In this document: positions 1 to 7,954 of the stretch, one piece after another
Numbering within the stretch: the first letter of the stretch is position 1
Layout: every line of letters begins with the position of its first letter
NCBI GenBank assembly: GCA_946482565.1
Contig: CAMLSB010000056.1
Location: forward strand, 1-11,252
Direction of reading: 5' to 3'
Length of the DNA: 11,252 nt
Source of the DNA: an uncultured Lysobacteraceae bacterium
GTDB taxonomy: Bacteria; Pseudomonadota; Gammaproteobacteria; Xanthomonadales; Xanthomonadaceae
Translations under genes and position numbers: made by a program
Notes under the pieces: model-generated
Databases searched by the model: none
Seen by the model: only the letters and a program-made list of their open reading frames with translations
What the model was told of the DNA's origin: nothing

Positions 1-255
1 GACATCACCATCAACACCATCTGCCCGACCTACGTGAAGACGCCGCTGGTCGACAGGCAGATCGCCGACCAGGCGCGCACGCGCGGCATTCCCGAATCGC
101 AGGTCGTGTCCGACGTGATGCTGAAGCCGATGCCCAAGGGCGTGTTCATCACCTTCGAGGAACTGGCCGGCATCACCGCGTTCCTCATGTCGCCGGCAGC
201 GCGCAACATCACCGGCCACACCATCGACGTGGACGGCGGCTGGACCATTCAGTAG
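1..255 (+). CDS. bdhA: 3-hydroxybutyrate dehydrogenase (SDR family), C-terminal part
   Basis: Partial gene: the window begins inside it, and 84 codons remain before the TAG at 253-255. The protein fragment has the C-terminal half of a classical short-chain dehydrogenase. The segment NTICPTYVKTPLV matches the conserved N-x-(I/V)-x-P-x-x-(V/I)-x-T-P element after the catalytic Tyr/Lys. The DQARTRGIPESQVVSDVML stretch and the end ITGHTIDVDGGWTIQ are typical of D-beta-hydroxybutyrate dehydrogenases. These NAD-dependent cytosolic enzymes interconvert 3-hydroxybutyrate and acetoacetate in ketone-body or polyhydroxybutyrate turnover. The Rossmann GxxxGxG motif and the Ser/Tyr/Lys active site lie outside the window and could not be checked. 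A Thr sits where a Gly is usual (CPTYV instead of CPGYV). The next gene starts 15 bases downstream on the same strand, so co-transcription is likely. The SDR assignment is secure; substrate identity is inferred from family resemblance. Confidence 0.8.
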   Translation, partial: DITINTICPTYVKTPLVDRQIADQARTRGIPESQVVSDVMLKPMPKGVFITFEELAGITAFLMSPAARNITGHTIDVDGGWTIQ

Positions 256-270
256 CTGCACGGGGGGAGC

Positions 271-1545
271 ATGGCGAACGGGGAACATCGCGACGACGGC
301 AGCGCCCTGCCGAAGCACACCACGCCGACCTGGGAAGTCGAGCTGCTGATCTCCGGCGTCGCGGTGTTCGCGATGCTGCAGCTGCCCGGGCGGCTCGATG
401 ACGCGATTTTCGCGTTGCGCCCACGGTTCTCGACGGACTGGTCGACGATGCTGGCCATCACCTACATCTACGCCAAGAGCGCGGCCGTCCTCCTCTCGGC
501 CACGTTCGTGGTCCACCTGGTGCTGCGCGCGCGATGGATCGCGCTGGTCGGCATGCATTCGATCTATCCCCAGGGCATCGCCTGGGACAGGTTGCGGTTG
601 GGGCCCAATGCGCGACTGGTGGAAAGGGAGCGCATGGGCGACGTATCCACCGCGATCGAGCGTGCCGACAACCGGGCGACGACCGTGTTCGCGATCGGGG
701 TCACGCTGGCATTGCTGCTCGTCGGCATCACGCTGGTGGTCGTCGCATGCCTGCTCGTGGCGGCGCTGGTGGGGATTGCTCCCCGACCGAACCTGATCAT
801 GGCGATCGTCGCGTGCGTGATCGGGCCCTACGGGATGCTGCAATTGATCGACCGGCGGTTCGGCCCGCGGCTCGCCGAAGATGGCGTCGCGAGCCGCGTG
901 TTGCGTCTTCTGTTGCGCGCGTATGCGGCAATCGGACTGGGCAACGCCCGCAACATCGTCTTCGCCCTGCTTTCCAGCCATGGGGGGCGCGCGCGCGTCG
1001 TCCTGGCGACCGCGACGATCATGGTAGCGGTGTCGGCGACCGTGAGCATGGCCTACTTCTACATGCGCGAACCGGATCCGCCGGGGAGCTATGGCGGATT
1101 CCCCGCCGACGGGGACATGTTCCCCTACGCAGTCGGTGCGGAACACTACGCCGACCGGCGCAATCCGGCCCGCGAGGGCGAAGCGCCGCATATCCCGACG
1201 ATTGCACCTGAAGGCGCCTACCTGGAAGTCCTCGTGCCATACCGGCCCTCGGTCGACGAGCCGGCCATGCGGCGTGAATGCCCGCAAGCCCGCGCGGTGC
1301 GCGAACGCGCCCGGCGCGTACCGGCCGAACTCGCGTGCCTGGCGCGGATCCATGCCCTGCGCATCGACGACCGCCCTGTCGACGTCGCGTTCGAGACGTC
1401 CACCGACCCTGCAACGGGGCGGCCGGCGCTGCTGGCGATGATCGATGTGCGCTCCCTCGCGGCCGGCCGCCACGAATTGCGGACCGCACGCCTGGATGCC
1501 CATGCGGACGAGCCGAAGGACTATGTGATTCCGTTCTGGCGGTGA
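271..1545 (+). CDS. Unrecognised multi-spanning inner-membrane protein with C-terminal periplasmic domain
   Basis: Encodes 424 residues; I do not recognise the family. Hydrophobic segments suggest membrane spans near residues 23-39, 65-87, 138-168 (long, possibly two), 174-193 and 243-263. After the last span about 160 mostly hydrophilic residues follow, probably periplasmic. They hold two cysteines (C337 and C356) that could form a disulfide, and the region from about 358 to 424 looks beta-rich and ends in YVIPFWR. A loop around residues 90-135 is charged and probably cytoplasmic. ATG 271 was chosen because the first span begins about 20 residues later; a G-rich run at 262-269 could serve as ribosome binding site, though it sits very close to the start. 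The gene lies 15 bases after the dehydrogenase, and its TGA overlaps the dinB GTG start by four bases. No catalytic motif was seen and no function is proposed. Confidence 0.85.
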   Translation: MANGEHRDDGSALPKHTTPTWEVELLISGVAVFAMLQLPGRLDDAIFALRPRFSTDWSTMLAITYIYAKSAAVLLSATFVVHLVLRARWIALVGMHSIYPQGIAWDRLRLGPNARLVERERMGDVSTAIERADNRATTVFAIGVTLALLLVGITLVVVACLLVAALVGIAPRPNLIMAIVACVIGPYGMLQLIDRRFGPRLAEDGVASRVLRLLLRAYAAIGLGNARNIVFALLSSHGGRARVVLATATIMVAVSATVSMAYFYMREPDPPGSYGGFPADGDMFPYAVGAEHYADRRNPAREGEAPHIPTIAPEGAYLEVLVPYRPSVDEPAMRRECPQARAVRERARRVPAELACLARIHALRIDDRPVDVAFETSTDPATGRPALLAMIDVRSLAAGRHELRTARLDAHADEPKDYVIPFWR

Positions 1546-2627
1546 GCGCGCGCAAGATCATCCACGTCGACATGGACGCGTTCTACGCGTCCGTCGAGCA
1601 ACGCGACGACCCGAAGCTGCGCGGCCGGCCGGTCGTGGTCGCGTGGCGCGGCAACCGTTCGGTCGTGTGCGCGGCGAGCTACGAGGCGCGCACGTTCGGC
1701 GTGCGTTCGGCGATGCCCGCGGTACGCGCGGAACGACTCTGCCCGCAGGCGGTGTTCGTGCCGCCGGATTTCACCCGCTACAAGGCGGTGTCGCGCCAGG
1801 TGCGCGGGATCTTCGAGCGCTACACGGACCTGGTCGAGCCGCTGTCGCTGGACGAGGCCTACCTCGACGTCACCGCGAATGCCGGCGGACTGCCTTCCGC
1901 GACCGCGACTGCCGAGGCGATCCGCGCCGCGATCCGCGAGGAGACCGCGCTCACCGCGTCCGCGGGCGTCGCGCCCAACAAGTTCGTCGCCAAGATCGCC
2001 TCCGACTTCCGCAAGCCCGATGGCCTGTTCGTGGTGAAACCGGCGCAGGTCGAGGCCTTCCTCGCGCCGCTGCCCGTCGGCCGCCTGCCGGGCGTCGGCA
2101 AGGTGATGGAACGCAAGCTCGCGGACCTGGGCCTGCACGTCGTCGCGGACCTGCGGGCGTTCCCGGTCGAATCGCTGGAACGGCGTTTCGGGCGCTGGGG
2201 GCGGCGCCTGCACGAGCTCGCGTTCGGCATCGACGAACGCGCGGTGGTTTCCGCGCGCCCGACGCTGCAGGTTTCGGCCGAGGACACGTTCGAGAGCGAC
2301 CTTTTGCTCCGCGAACTGGAGCCGCATATCCGCCGCATGGCCGAAAAGGCCTGGACCGGCTACCAGCGTGAACTCGAACGCGACCCCGGGCGCATCGCGC
2401 GCACCGTCGTGCTGAAGCTCAAGACCGGCGACTTCCACGTGCTGACGCGCAGCCTGACGCCGCCGCGGCCACCCGCTTCGCTGGAGGAATTCGCGACCCT
2501 GGCCTGCGACCTGCGCGAACGCGTCGAGTTGCCATCGCGGACGCGTTACCGGCTCGTCGGCGTGGGCGTGTCCGGGTTCATCGAGCGCGACGCGTTGCGC
2601 GCGCAGGCGGGGCTTTTCGAGGCCTGA
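1542..2627 (+). CDS. dinB: DNA polymerase IV (Y-family translesion polymerase)
   Basis: Encodes 361 residues, the normal Pol IV length. This error-prone polymerase copies past damaged bases in the cytoplasm. The N-terminus KIIHVDMDAFYASVE contains catalytic D10 and the steric-gate position Y15. LSLDEAYLDVT supplies the other two metal ligands, D104 and E105. Near residues 141-161 lies the family signature GVAPNKFVAKIASDFRKPDG, followed by the helix-hairpin-helix LPGVGK (about 182-187) and a little-finger domain from about 240 to 345. The C-terminal QAGLF (355-359) fits the QxxLF beta-clamp-binding motif. The start is taken as GTG 1542 because the first in-frame ATG (codon 11) lies inside the catalytic motif. 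That GTG overlaps the upstream stop as GTGA, so translation is probably coupled to the membrane-protein gene. No LexA-type box was noticed just upstream; the operon promoter lies outside the window. All key residues are present. Confidence 0.96.
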   Translation: MSARKIIHVDMDAFYASVEQRDDPKLRGRPVVVAWRGNRSVVCAASYEARTFGVRSAMPAVRAERLCPQAVFVPPDFTRYKAVSRQVRGIFERYTDLVEPLSLDEAYLDVTANAGGLPSATATAEAIRAAIREETALTASAGVAPNKFVAKIASDFRKPDGLFVVKPAQVEAFLAPLPVGRLPGVGKVMERKLADLGLHVVADLRAFPVESLERRFGRWGRRLHELAFGIDERAVVSARPTLQVSAEDTFESDLLLRELEPHIRRMAEKAWTGYQRELERDPGRIARTVVLKLKTGDFHVLTRSLTPPRPPASLEEFATLACDLRERVELPSRTRYRLVGVGVSGFIERDALRAQAGLFEA

Positions 2628-2660
2628 CCGTCCCGCTGGCGAGCACTGCCCCGCACCCGG

Positions 2661-2666
2661 TATGCT
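2661..2666 (+). promoter_or_regulatory. Possible -10 box for the RNB ribonuclease gene
   Basis: TATGCT lies in the 45-base gap between dinB and the RNB gene and matches the sigma-70 -10 consensus at four of six positions. A transcript starting about seven bases downstream would begin at or next to the A of ATG 2673, giving a leaderless or nearly leaderless mRNA. No purine-rich ribosome binding site is visible before this ATG. I see no convincing -35 element at the right spacing (GGCGAG at 2638-2643), so this is only a suggestion. Confidence 0.35.
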
Positions 2667-2672
2667 CGGTCC

Positions 2673-4127
2673 ATGTCGACGACCCGCAGGCTCCGCGCCA
2701 ACCGCCCCGCGGTTCCCGCGCTCGAACCCGGCATTGCCCGCATCCGCGCTGAAATGGGCCTGCCGGACGCCTTCCCTCCCGATGTCGAGGCGGCCGCACG
2801 CGAAGCCGCCGCGCATCCGCGATTGCCGGCCGAGGATCGCGACGACATTCCCTTCGTCACCATCGATCCGCCCGGCGCGATGGACCTCGACCAGGCGCTG
2901 CATGTCGCGCGCGATGGCGACGGCTACGTGCTGCACTACGCGATCGCCGACGTCGCCGCTTTCGTCGCGCCCGGCGACCCGGTCGACCTGGAGGCCAACC
3001 GCCGCGGCGAGACGTTGTACGGCGCCGAGGACAAGATCCCGCTGCATCCGCGCGTGCTGTCCGAGGACGCCGCGTCGCTGCTGCCGGGCCAACGGCGCCC
3101 TGCGTTGCTGTGGACGATCCAGGTCGACGCGACGGGCGAAGGCACCTCGGTCGACGTGCGCCGCGCGATGGTGCGCAGCCGCGCGCGCCTGGACTACGAC
3201 GGCGTGCAGGACGCGATCGACGCCGGCACCGCCGATCCGATGTGGGCGCTCGTCCGCGCGGTCGGCGAGCTGCGCATGGCGCGCGAACTCCGCCGTGGCG
3301 CGGTGAGCCTGCCGCTGCCCGAGCAGGAGATCCATGTCGGCGACGGCAACGGCGACGGCGACCACTGGCGCCTTGAATATCGCGCGCGCCGCGCCGTCGA
3401 GGACTGGAACGAACAGCTGTCGCTGCTCACCGGCATGGCCGCGGCCGACCTGATGGTGCGCCACCACGTCGGGTTGCTGCGCACGCTGCCGGAGCCACCG
3501 CCGCATGCCATCGCGCGCCTGCACCGCACCGCGCGCGCGCTTGGCATCCCGTGGCCGGCGACGTCCGGCTATCCGGAATTCATCCACTCGCTCGACCCGT
3601 CGAATCCGCGCCACGTCGCGATGATGGTGGCCTGCACCAGCGTGCTGCGCGGCGCCGGTTACGCCGCATTCGACGGCGCGCTGCCCGCGCAGCCGCTGCA
3701 TTCGGCGCTCGCGTCCACCTACACGCACGCGACGGCGCCGTTGCGCCGCCTCGTCGACCGCTACACCGGCGAGCTGTGCCTGGCGCTGTGCGCCGGCACG
3801 GCTCCACCCAGGTGGGTGCTCGATGCCCTGCCCGGCCTGCCGCGAACGATGGCCGTCTCCAGCCAGCGCGCGGGTCGTTACGAGCGCGCGGTGATCGACC
3901 TCGCCGAAGCGCTGGTGCTGGCACCGCACGTCGGCGAGGCCTTCGAAGGCAGCATCGTCGAAGTCGACGGCGAGAACCGGCACCACGGCACGGTGATGCT
4001 GCACGCGCTCGCGATCGAAGCGCCGGTCAACGCCGGGCACGACCTGCCGCTGGGCGATACCGTGCACCTGCGCCTGGATAGCGCCGATCCGGGGCACCGC
4101 CGCGTTTCCTTCGCACTGGAAGCATGA
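2673..4127 (+). CDS. Stand-alone RNB-domain ribonuclease (RNase II/R-like exoribonuclease)
   Basis: Encodes 484 residues. The RNB catalytic domain spans roughly residues 55-370. The motif FVTIDPPGAMDLDQAL carries metal-ligand aspartates D65, D71 and D73, aligned with E. coli RNase II D201, D207 and D209. Q74 occupies the position of the fourth aspartate, D210. HYAIADVAAFV, the P-L-H-P-R-V-L-S element (about 123-130) and the RNA-contact motif ATAPLRRLVDRY (R358/R359) support the family. The cold-shock RNA-binding domains of full-length RNase II/R are missing: only about 55 residues precede the catalytic core. The last 65 or so residues look beta-rich and may be a degenerate S1/OB fold. The family degrades RNA processively from the 3' end, but activity here is unproven given Q74. 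The stop overlaps the MFS start as ATGA. The first 20 residues are basic; the start lacks a clear ribosome binding site. Confidence 0.9.
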   Translation: MSTTRRLRANRPAVPALEPGIARIRAEMGLPDAFPPDVEAAAREAAAHPRLPAEDRDDIPFVTIDPPGAMDLDQALHVARDGDGYVLHYAIADVAAFVAPGDPVDLEANRRGETLYGAEDKIPLHPRVLSEDAASLLPGQRRPALLWTIQVDATGEGTSVDVRRAMVRSRARLDYDGVQDAIDAGTADPMWALVRAVGELRMARELRRGAVSLPLPEQEIHVGDGNGDGDHWRLEYRARRAVEDWNEQLSLLTGMAAADLMVRHHVGLLRTLPEPPPHAIARLHRTARALGIPWPATSGYPEFIHSLDPSNPRHVAMMVACTSVLRGAGYAAFDGALPAQPLHSALASTYTHATAPLRRLVDRYTGELCLALCAGTAPPRWVLDALPGLPRTMAVSSQRAGRYERAVIDLAEALVLAPHVGEAFEGSIVEVDGENRHHGTVMLHALAIEAPVNAGHDLPLGDTVHLRLDSADPGHRRVSFALEA

Positions 4128-5383
4128 GCCTTTCCCGCGACCAGCTGCGCACCCTCGGCCTCGCCGCGCTCGGCGGCGCGCTCGAGTTCTACGACTTCGT
4201 GATCTTCGTGTTCTTCGCCGGCACCATGGGTGCGCTGTTCTTCCCCGCGGACATGCCCGGCTGGATGCGGCTGGTGCAGACCTTCGGCATCTTCGCGGCG
4301 GGCTACCTGGCGCGGCCGCTCGGCGGTGTCGTGCTGGCGCACTTCGGCGACCTGCTGGGGCGCAAGCGCATGTTCATGCTCAGCATCCTGCTGATGGCAG
4401 TGCCGACGTTGCTGATGGGCCTGCTGCCCACCTACGCGCACGTCGGCGCGCTCGCGCCGCTGCTGCTGCTCCTGCTGCGGATCCTGCAGGGCGCCGCGAT
4501 CGGCGGCGAAGCGCCCGGCGCGTGGGTGTTCGTCACCGAGCACGTTTCGCCGCGGCACCGCAGCCTTGCCTGCGGCACGCTGTCCGCCGGCCTGCTTGCC
4601 GGAATCCTGGCCGGCGCGCTGGTCGCGGCCGCCGTCGGCGGCATGCTCAGCGACGCGCAATTGCTCGACTGGGGCTGGCGCGTGCCGTTCGTGATCGGAG
4701 GCGTCTTCGGTCTCGCTGCGATGCACCTGCGCCGGCGGCTGCACGAGACGCCGGTGTTCGCCGAAATGCGCGAGCGCCACGCGCTGGCTGCCGGCTTGCC
4801 GTTGCGGGCGGTGTTGCGCGACCACCTGCCCGCGGTGGCGCTGTCGATGCTGCTGACCTGGCTGCTGACGGCCGTGGTGGTGGTCTCGATCCTGATGATG
4901 CCGACCCTCCTGCAACGCGACGGCTTCGATCGCGAGACCACCCTCGTGGCGAACAGCGTGGCGATCGTGTGCGCGATGCTCGGGAACCTGGCAGCCGGCA
5001 TGCTCGCCGACCGCCACGGCGAGGGCCGCGTGCTCGCCGCATGGAGCCTGTTCATGGGCGTGGCGTTCTGGTGCTTCTACACCCGTATCGGCGCGCACCC
5101 GGGATGGCTGTTCCCGATGTACGCGCTGGTCGGTTTCGGTGCGGGCATCACCGCGATGGTGCCCTCGATCGCGGTGGCGGCATTCCCGGCGCCGGTACGC
5201 TTCAGCGGCCTGTCGTTCTCCTACAACGTCGCCTACGCGATCTGCGGCGGCGCCACGCCGGTGGCGATCACGTTGTTGCTGCGCGACCACCCGCTGGCGC
5301 CGGCGCATTACCTGGCGGCGATGGCCGTGCTGGGCGTCGCGCTGGGCCTGTGGGTCGAAGCCCGGAATCGCGCCGTGCGTTGA
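4124..5383 (+). CDS. MFS transporter, metabolite:H+ symporter-like
   Basis: Encodes 419 residues, an inner-membrane protein with about 12 hydrophobic spans. The N-terminus GGALEFYDFVIFVFF resembles the first helix of the metabolite:H+ symporter branch (ProP, KgtP and YhjE types), including the acidic residue before the aromatic pair (E21) and D24. RPLGGVVLAHFGDLLGRKR (64-82) contains the MFS motif A loop, and RILQGAAIGGE (119-129) the helix-4 signature of this branch. WGWRVPFVIGG (183-193) is the usual helix-6 element. A second motif-A-like loop, LADRHGEGR, lies near residues 294-302. Such proteins import small solutes such as carboxylates or osmolytes with protons; the substrate cannot be told from sequence. 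The ATG overlaps the ribonuclease stop as ATGA, so the two are probably translated together, although no functional link is evident. The gene ends three bases from the stop of the converging serine hydrolase. Confidence 0.88.
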   Translation: MSLSRDQLRTLGLAALGGALEFYDFVIFVFFAGTMGALFFPADMPGWMRLVQTFGIFAAGYLARPLGGVVLAHFGDLLGRKRMFMLSILLMAVPTLLMGLLPTYAHVGALAPLLLLLLRILQGAAIGGEAPGAWVFVTEHVSPRHRSLACGTLSAGLLAGILAGALVAAAVGGMLSDAQLLDWGWRVPFVIGGVFGLAAMHLRRRLHETPVFAEMRERHALAAGLPLRAVLRDHLPAVALSMLLTWLLTAVVVVSILMMPTLLQRDGFDRETTLVANSVAIVCAMLGNLAAGMLADRHGEGRVLAAWSLFMGVAFWCFYTRIGAHPGWLFPMYALVGFGAGITAMVPSIAVAAFPAPVRFSGLSFSYNVAYAICGGATPVAITLLLRDHPLAPAHYLAAMAVLGVALGLWVEARNRAVR

Positions 5384-5386
5384 TGC

Positions 5387-6646
5387 TCAGGCGTCGAACG
5401 CAAGCAGGTCCAGTCCGGTCGACGCGCGCACGATGCGGCGGTACAGGACATTGCCGTTCGTTGCGTTGGTCGCGATGACGATCGCGCGCTGGCGCGCGGC
5501 ATCGCCGAGCGCGAAGGTCTTGAAGATCCCGGCATTGCTTCCGGAGTGATACAACACCGGGCCGCGCGGCGTGGTTTCCAGGTTCCAGCCGAGGCCCTTG
5601 TCGGTCCAGCGCCCCGGCACTTCGATCTGCCGGCTCAGCATCGCTTCTCGCGACGCCGGCCGGAGCGCCCACGGCGGCGGCGCGGCCTGCACCACCAGGG
5701 CCATGAAGCGTGCGTAATCCTGCACCGTGCAACGCAGGCTGGCCGCCGAGTTGGCCATGATGTCACCGGCTGCATGCACCACGCCGGGCGCACTGGCCCT
5801 CGCCAGCGGCAGCGCGCGCTGGGCATCGGCGTAACGCCACTCGGCCAGCGGCTTCCGCCAGCGTTCCGCGATCGGCAATGCCGCGTCCCATGCCTCGCGC
5901 AGGCCTTGCGGGGGTGGTGCGGACGGGTTTTCACCGGCCACGCCATGGCCATGCACCGAGCGCACCGCCATCGCGGCATCCCAGGCATAGCTGCTGTCGT
6001 GCATGCCGAGCGGTGCGAACAGGAGCCTGCGCATCGTCTGGTCGAGGCTTTCGCCGGTGAGCGATTCCACTGCCAGTTGCAGCCAGACGAAGGCTTCGCC
6101 GGAATAGTCGATGCGCCTGCCGGGCTCGACGAGCGGCGCCAGCTTTTCGTGCTCCGGATCCGCACGCCAGTTCGGCAAGCCGGTCGAATGGCGCAGCACG
6201 TCGCGGACGGTGATCCGGTCGATCCACGGATGTTCGGCCAGGTAATCGGGCCGATGGTAGGCGACCATCGGCGCGTCCAGCGCCAGCACGCCGCGCTCGA
6301 CGAGCATCAGCACCATGTAGGCGAATATCGGCTTGCTCACCGAAGCCATTTCGAACAGGGTGCCATCGTCGACGCGCGCCTCCTGCCCCGCCTGCAACAG
6401 GCCCAACCCGCGCGACCACGCCAGCCGCCCCTGCTCGACCACCGCAATGCCGATGCCGGGCACGCCCAGCGCCTGCATCTGTCGCGGCAGGTCCTGCAGC
6501 AATTCCGGAGAAGGAAACCAGTCCGCGTCGGGATCGATCCGGACTGCAGCCATTGCGCGCCGCGGTGCGATCGCGAGCACCGACAAGCCAAGGCCTGCCC
6601 CCAGCAACCTGCGCCGGGAGATTCGAAGCGGTTCGCGAAGGGCCAT
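5387..6646 (-). CDS. Tat-exported serine hydrolase, beta-lactamase/penicillin-binding-protein fold
   Basis: Encodes 419 residues of the class C beta-lactamase-related family (COG1680 type). The N-terminus has a twin-arginine signal: SRRRLLGAG (residues 10-18), a hydrophobic stretch, then AMA near 31-33 as a likely cleavage site. The three active-site elements are visible. The nucleophile motif S102-V-S-K105 sits in FEMASVSKPIF, the Tyr motif is Y181-S-G183, and H367-S-G369 stands in the place of the K/H-x-G triad. Family members are periplasmic or secreted esterases, D-amino-acid peptidases or lactamase-like hydrolases. Many are not antibiotic-resistance enzymes, and I would not call this one a beta-lactamase. 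It lies 54 bases downstream of the outer-membrane protein gene on the same strand and may be read from the same transcript. The ATG was chosen because it puts the Tat motif at residues 10-13; the preceding GGGG is very close to the start, so initiation may be weak. Confidence 0.9.
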   Translation of the reverse strand: MALREPLRISRRRLLGAGLGLSVLAIAPRRAMAAVRIDPDADWFPSPELLQDLPRQMQALGVPGIGIAVVEQGRLAWSRGLGLLQAGQEARVDDGTLFEMASVSKPIFAYMVLMLVERGVLALDAPMVAYHRPDYLAEHPWIDRITVRDVLRHSTGLPNWRADPEHEKLAPLVEPGRRIDYSGEAFVWLQLAVESLTGESLDQTMRRLLFAPLGMHDSSYAWDAAMAVRSVHGHGVAGENPSAPPPQGLREAWDAALPIAERWRKPLAEWRYADAQRALPLARASAPGVVHAAGDIMANSAASLRCTVQDYARFMALVVQAAPPPWALRPASREAMLSRQIEVPGRWTDKGLGWNLETTPRGPVLYHSGSNAGIFKTFALGDAARQRAIVIATNATNGNVLYRRIVRASTGLDLLAFDA

Positions 6647-6700
6647 GCCCCATTGAAGCCGGTCGCCCCGCGCACCGCAAGTACGGCGTCGCGGCGCTTG

Positions 6701-7954
6701 CTAGAACGACACGCGCACCCCGACCTGCGCCTGCAGGCCGGACTGCCGCGGCGACAGGCCCTCGAGCGCGCGCTGGTCGCGCGTGCTGTCGATGCGCAGC
6801 AGCTCGCCGGTGATGCGGAGCCCTTCGCGCGGCCGCCAGTTGAGCGCGGCGGTGATCGCATTGCCGTGCTCGCTGAGCGGCGCTTCCAGCGTCTCCGGCA
6901 GCTGCTGCGCGCGGAACAGGTCCAAGCGCAGCGCCGGCTGCCAGTCGCCCCGCTCCCAGGACGCAAGCACGTAGGCGGCGCTGAATTTCGTGTCGAGATA
7001 CAGGCCCTTGCGCGGCTCGAACGCGGTGGCGCCGTCCATTGCCTGTGCCAGCCATCGCACTTCGCCGACCTGTCCGCGCGCGGCGGCGCTCCAGAACCGC
7101 GTGTGCCAGGCGAAGACCTTGCGCGCGCCCTGCCATTCCCACGCCGTCGGGTCGCCGCGGTTGTCGTAGCGCAGCACCGAGAGCAGCGAACCGCCGGCGC
7201 CTTCGCGCGACAGGCCCGCGTACCAGCCGATGCGATGGTCGATCTCGGCGAACGGCTTGAACACGACCGGCGCCGGCACTCGCGCATTCGCGGCGTAAAC
7301 GTCCGGCTCGCGCAATTCCGCGTTCAGCGCCGAGGTCACGTCGCCCATTGCCCAGCCGCGCGACGCGAGCAGGTCGCCAGCGGGATCGTTGTGGTCGAAG
7401 GCGGCGGCGATGCCGCGCCAGGTGGCCTGGCCCGATCGATGCTCGAGCGCGAATTCCGTGCCGGTCGCGCGCAGCTCTTCGCCCACCCAGCTGTTGATGG
7501 CCGACGGCGTCAGCGTCAGTGGAGTCGTCCAGCCGACGCCATCGTTCTCCAGCGAGATCGGCGGGAAGAACGCGCCGGCCTTCACCGACCAGCGCCACGG
7601 CGTCGTCGACACCGGGCGCCACCGCACCCAGGCGTCGAGCACGCCGAAGGGGCGGCGCTGCCCGTCCTGGTATTGCAATTGCGTCGACACCAGCCACGCG
7701 GGCGCAAGCTGCCAGGCCATCGCAAGTGCCGCCGATGGCTGCAGGGCCGCGCTGCCGTCGCCGAAGCGCGCCTTGCCGAGGCCGCCGTCGAGCCACGAAC
7801 GGTCGTCGCCACCGGCATGGCCGACGCGCAGCTCCGCATGGCCACGCCATTGCGGCGCGACCGCCTGCGCCTGCGCGATTCCGGCCGACGCCAGGCCGAA
7901 CGCGGCCAGCACCGCGTTGGCCAGGCGAGCGCGAGCGCGCCGTCGCCGGCTCAC
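6701..7954 (-). CDS. Secreted outer-membrane beta-barrel-like protein
   Basis: Encodes 417 residues from a GTG start. The frame stays open further upstream to an ATG at 8089, but GTG 7954 gives a clean signal peptide: Arg-rich start, hydrophobic core LANAVLAAFGLASAG, and AQA cleavage near residue 31. This GTG also overlaps the stop of the EAL gene as GTGA. The mature protein has alternating aromatic/hydrophobic beta-strand-like segments such as WLVSTQLQYQDG, WRWSVKAGAFFPP and QPALRLDLFRAQQL. It ends in QVGVRVSF, whose terminal Phe fits the BAM recognition signal of outer-membrane barrels. It resembles porin-like proteins in size and layout, but I cannot place it in a named porin family. Its place behind a copper protein and a c-di-GMP phosphodiesterase suggests it serves the same envelope process. 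Barrel topology is inferred, not demonstrated. Confidence 0.82.
   Translation of the reverse strand: MSRRRRARARLANAVLAAFGLASAGIAQAQAVAPQWRGHAELRVGHAGGDDRSWLDGGLGKARFGDGSAALQPSAALAMAWQLAPAWLVSTQLQYQDGQRRPFGVLDAWVRWRPVSTTPWRWSVKAGAFFPPISLENDGVGWTTPLTLTPSAINSWVGEELRATGTEFALEHRSGQATWRGIAAAFDHNDPAGDLLASRGWAMGDVTSALNAELREPDVYAANARVPAPVVFKPFAEIDHRIGWYAGLSREGAGGSLLSVLRYDNRGDPTAWEWQGARKVFAWHTRFWSAAARGQVGEVRWLAQAMDGATAFEPRKGLYLDTKFSAAYVLASWERGDWQPALRLDLFRAQQLPETLEAPLSEHGNAITAALNWRPREGLRITGELLRIDSTRDQRALEGLSPRQSGLQAQVGVRVSF

Noticed and set aside
1278..1541. Extension of dinB upstream in the same open frame
   Set aside because: The translated extension is Arg/Pro-rich and overlaps the membrane protein gene. 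Pol IV length and the motif position fit GTG 1542.
1521..4097. 858-codon open frame on the minus strand opposite dinB and the RNB gene
   Set aside because: Composition is Arg/Ala/Gln/His-rich and no domain is recognisable. The plus strand carries dinB and an RNB protein with full catalytic motifs, so this is an antisense shadow of GC-rich codon use.
5387..6646. Antibiotic-resistance beta-lactamase
   Set aside because: Only the general fold motifs (SVSK, YSG, HSG) are present. The HSG triad and the Tat signal fit the broad serine hydrolase/esterase family, and nothing indicates drug hydrolysis.
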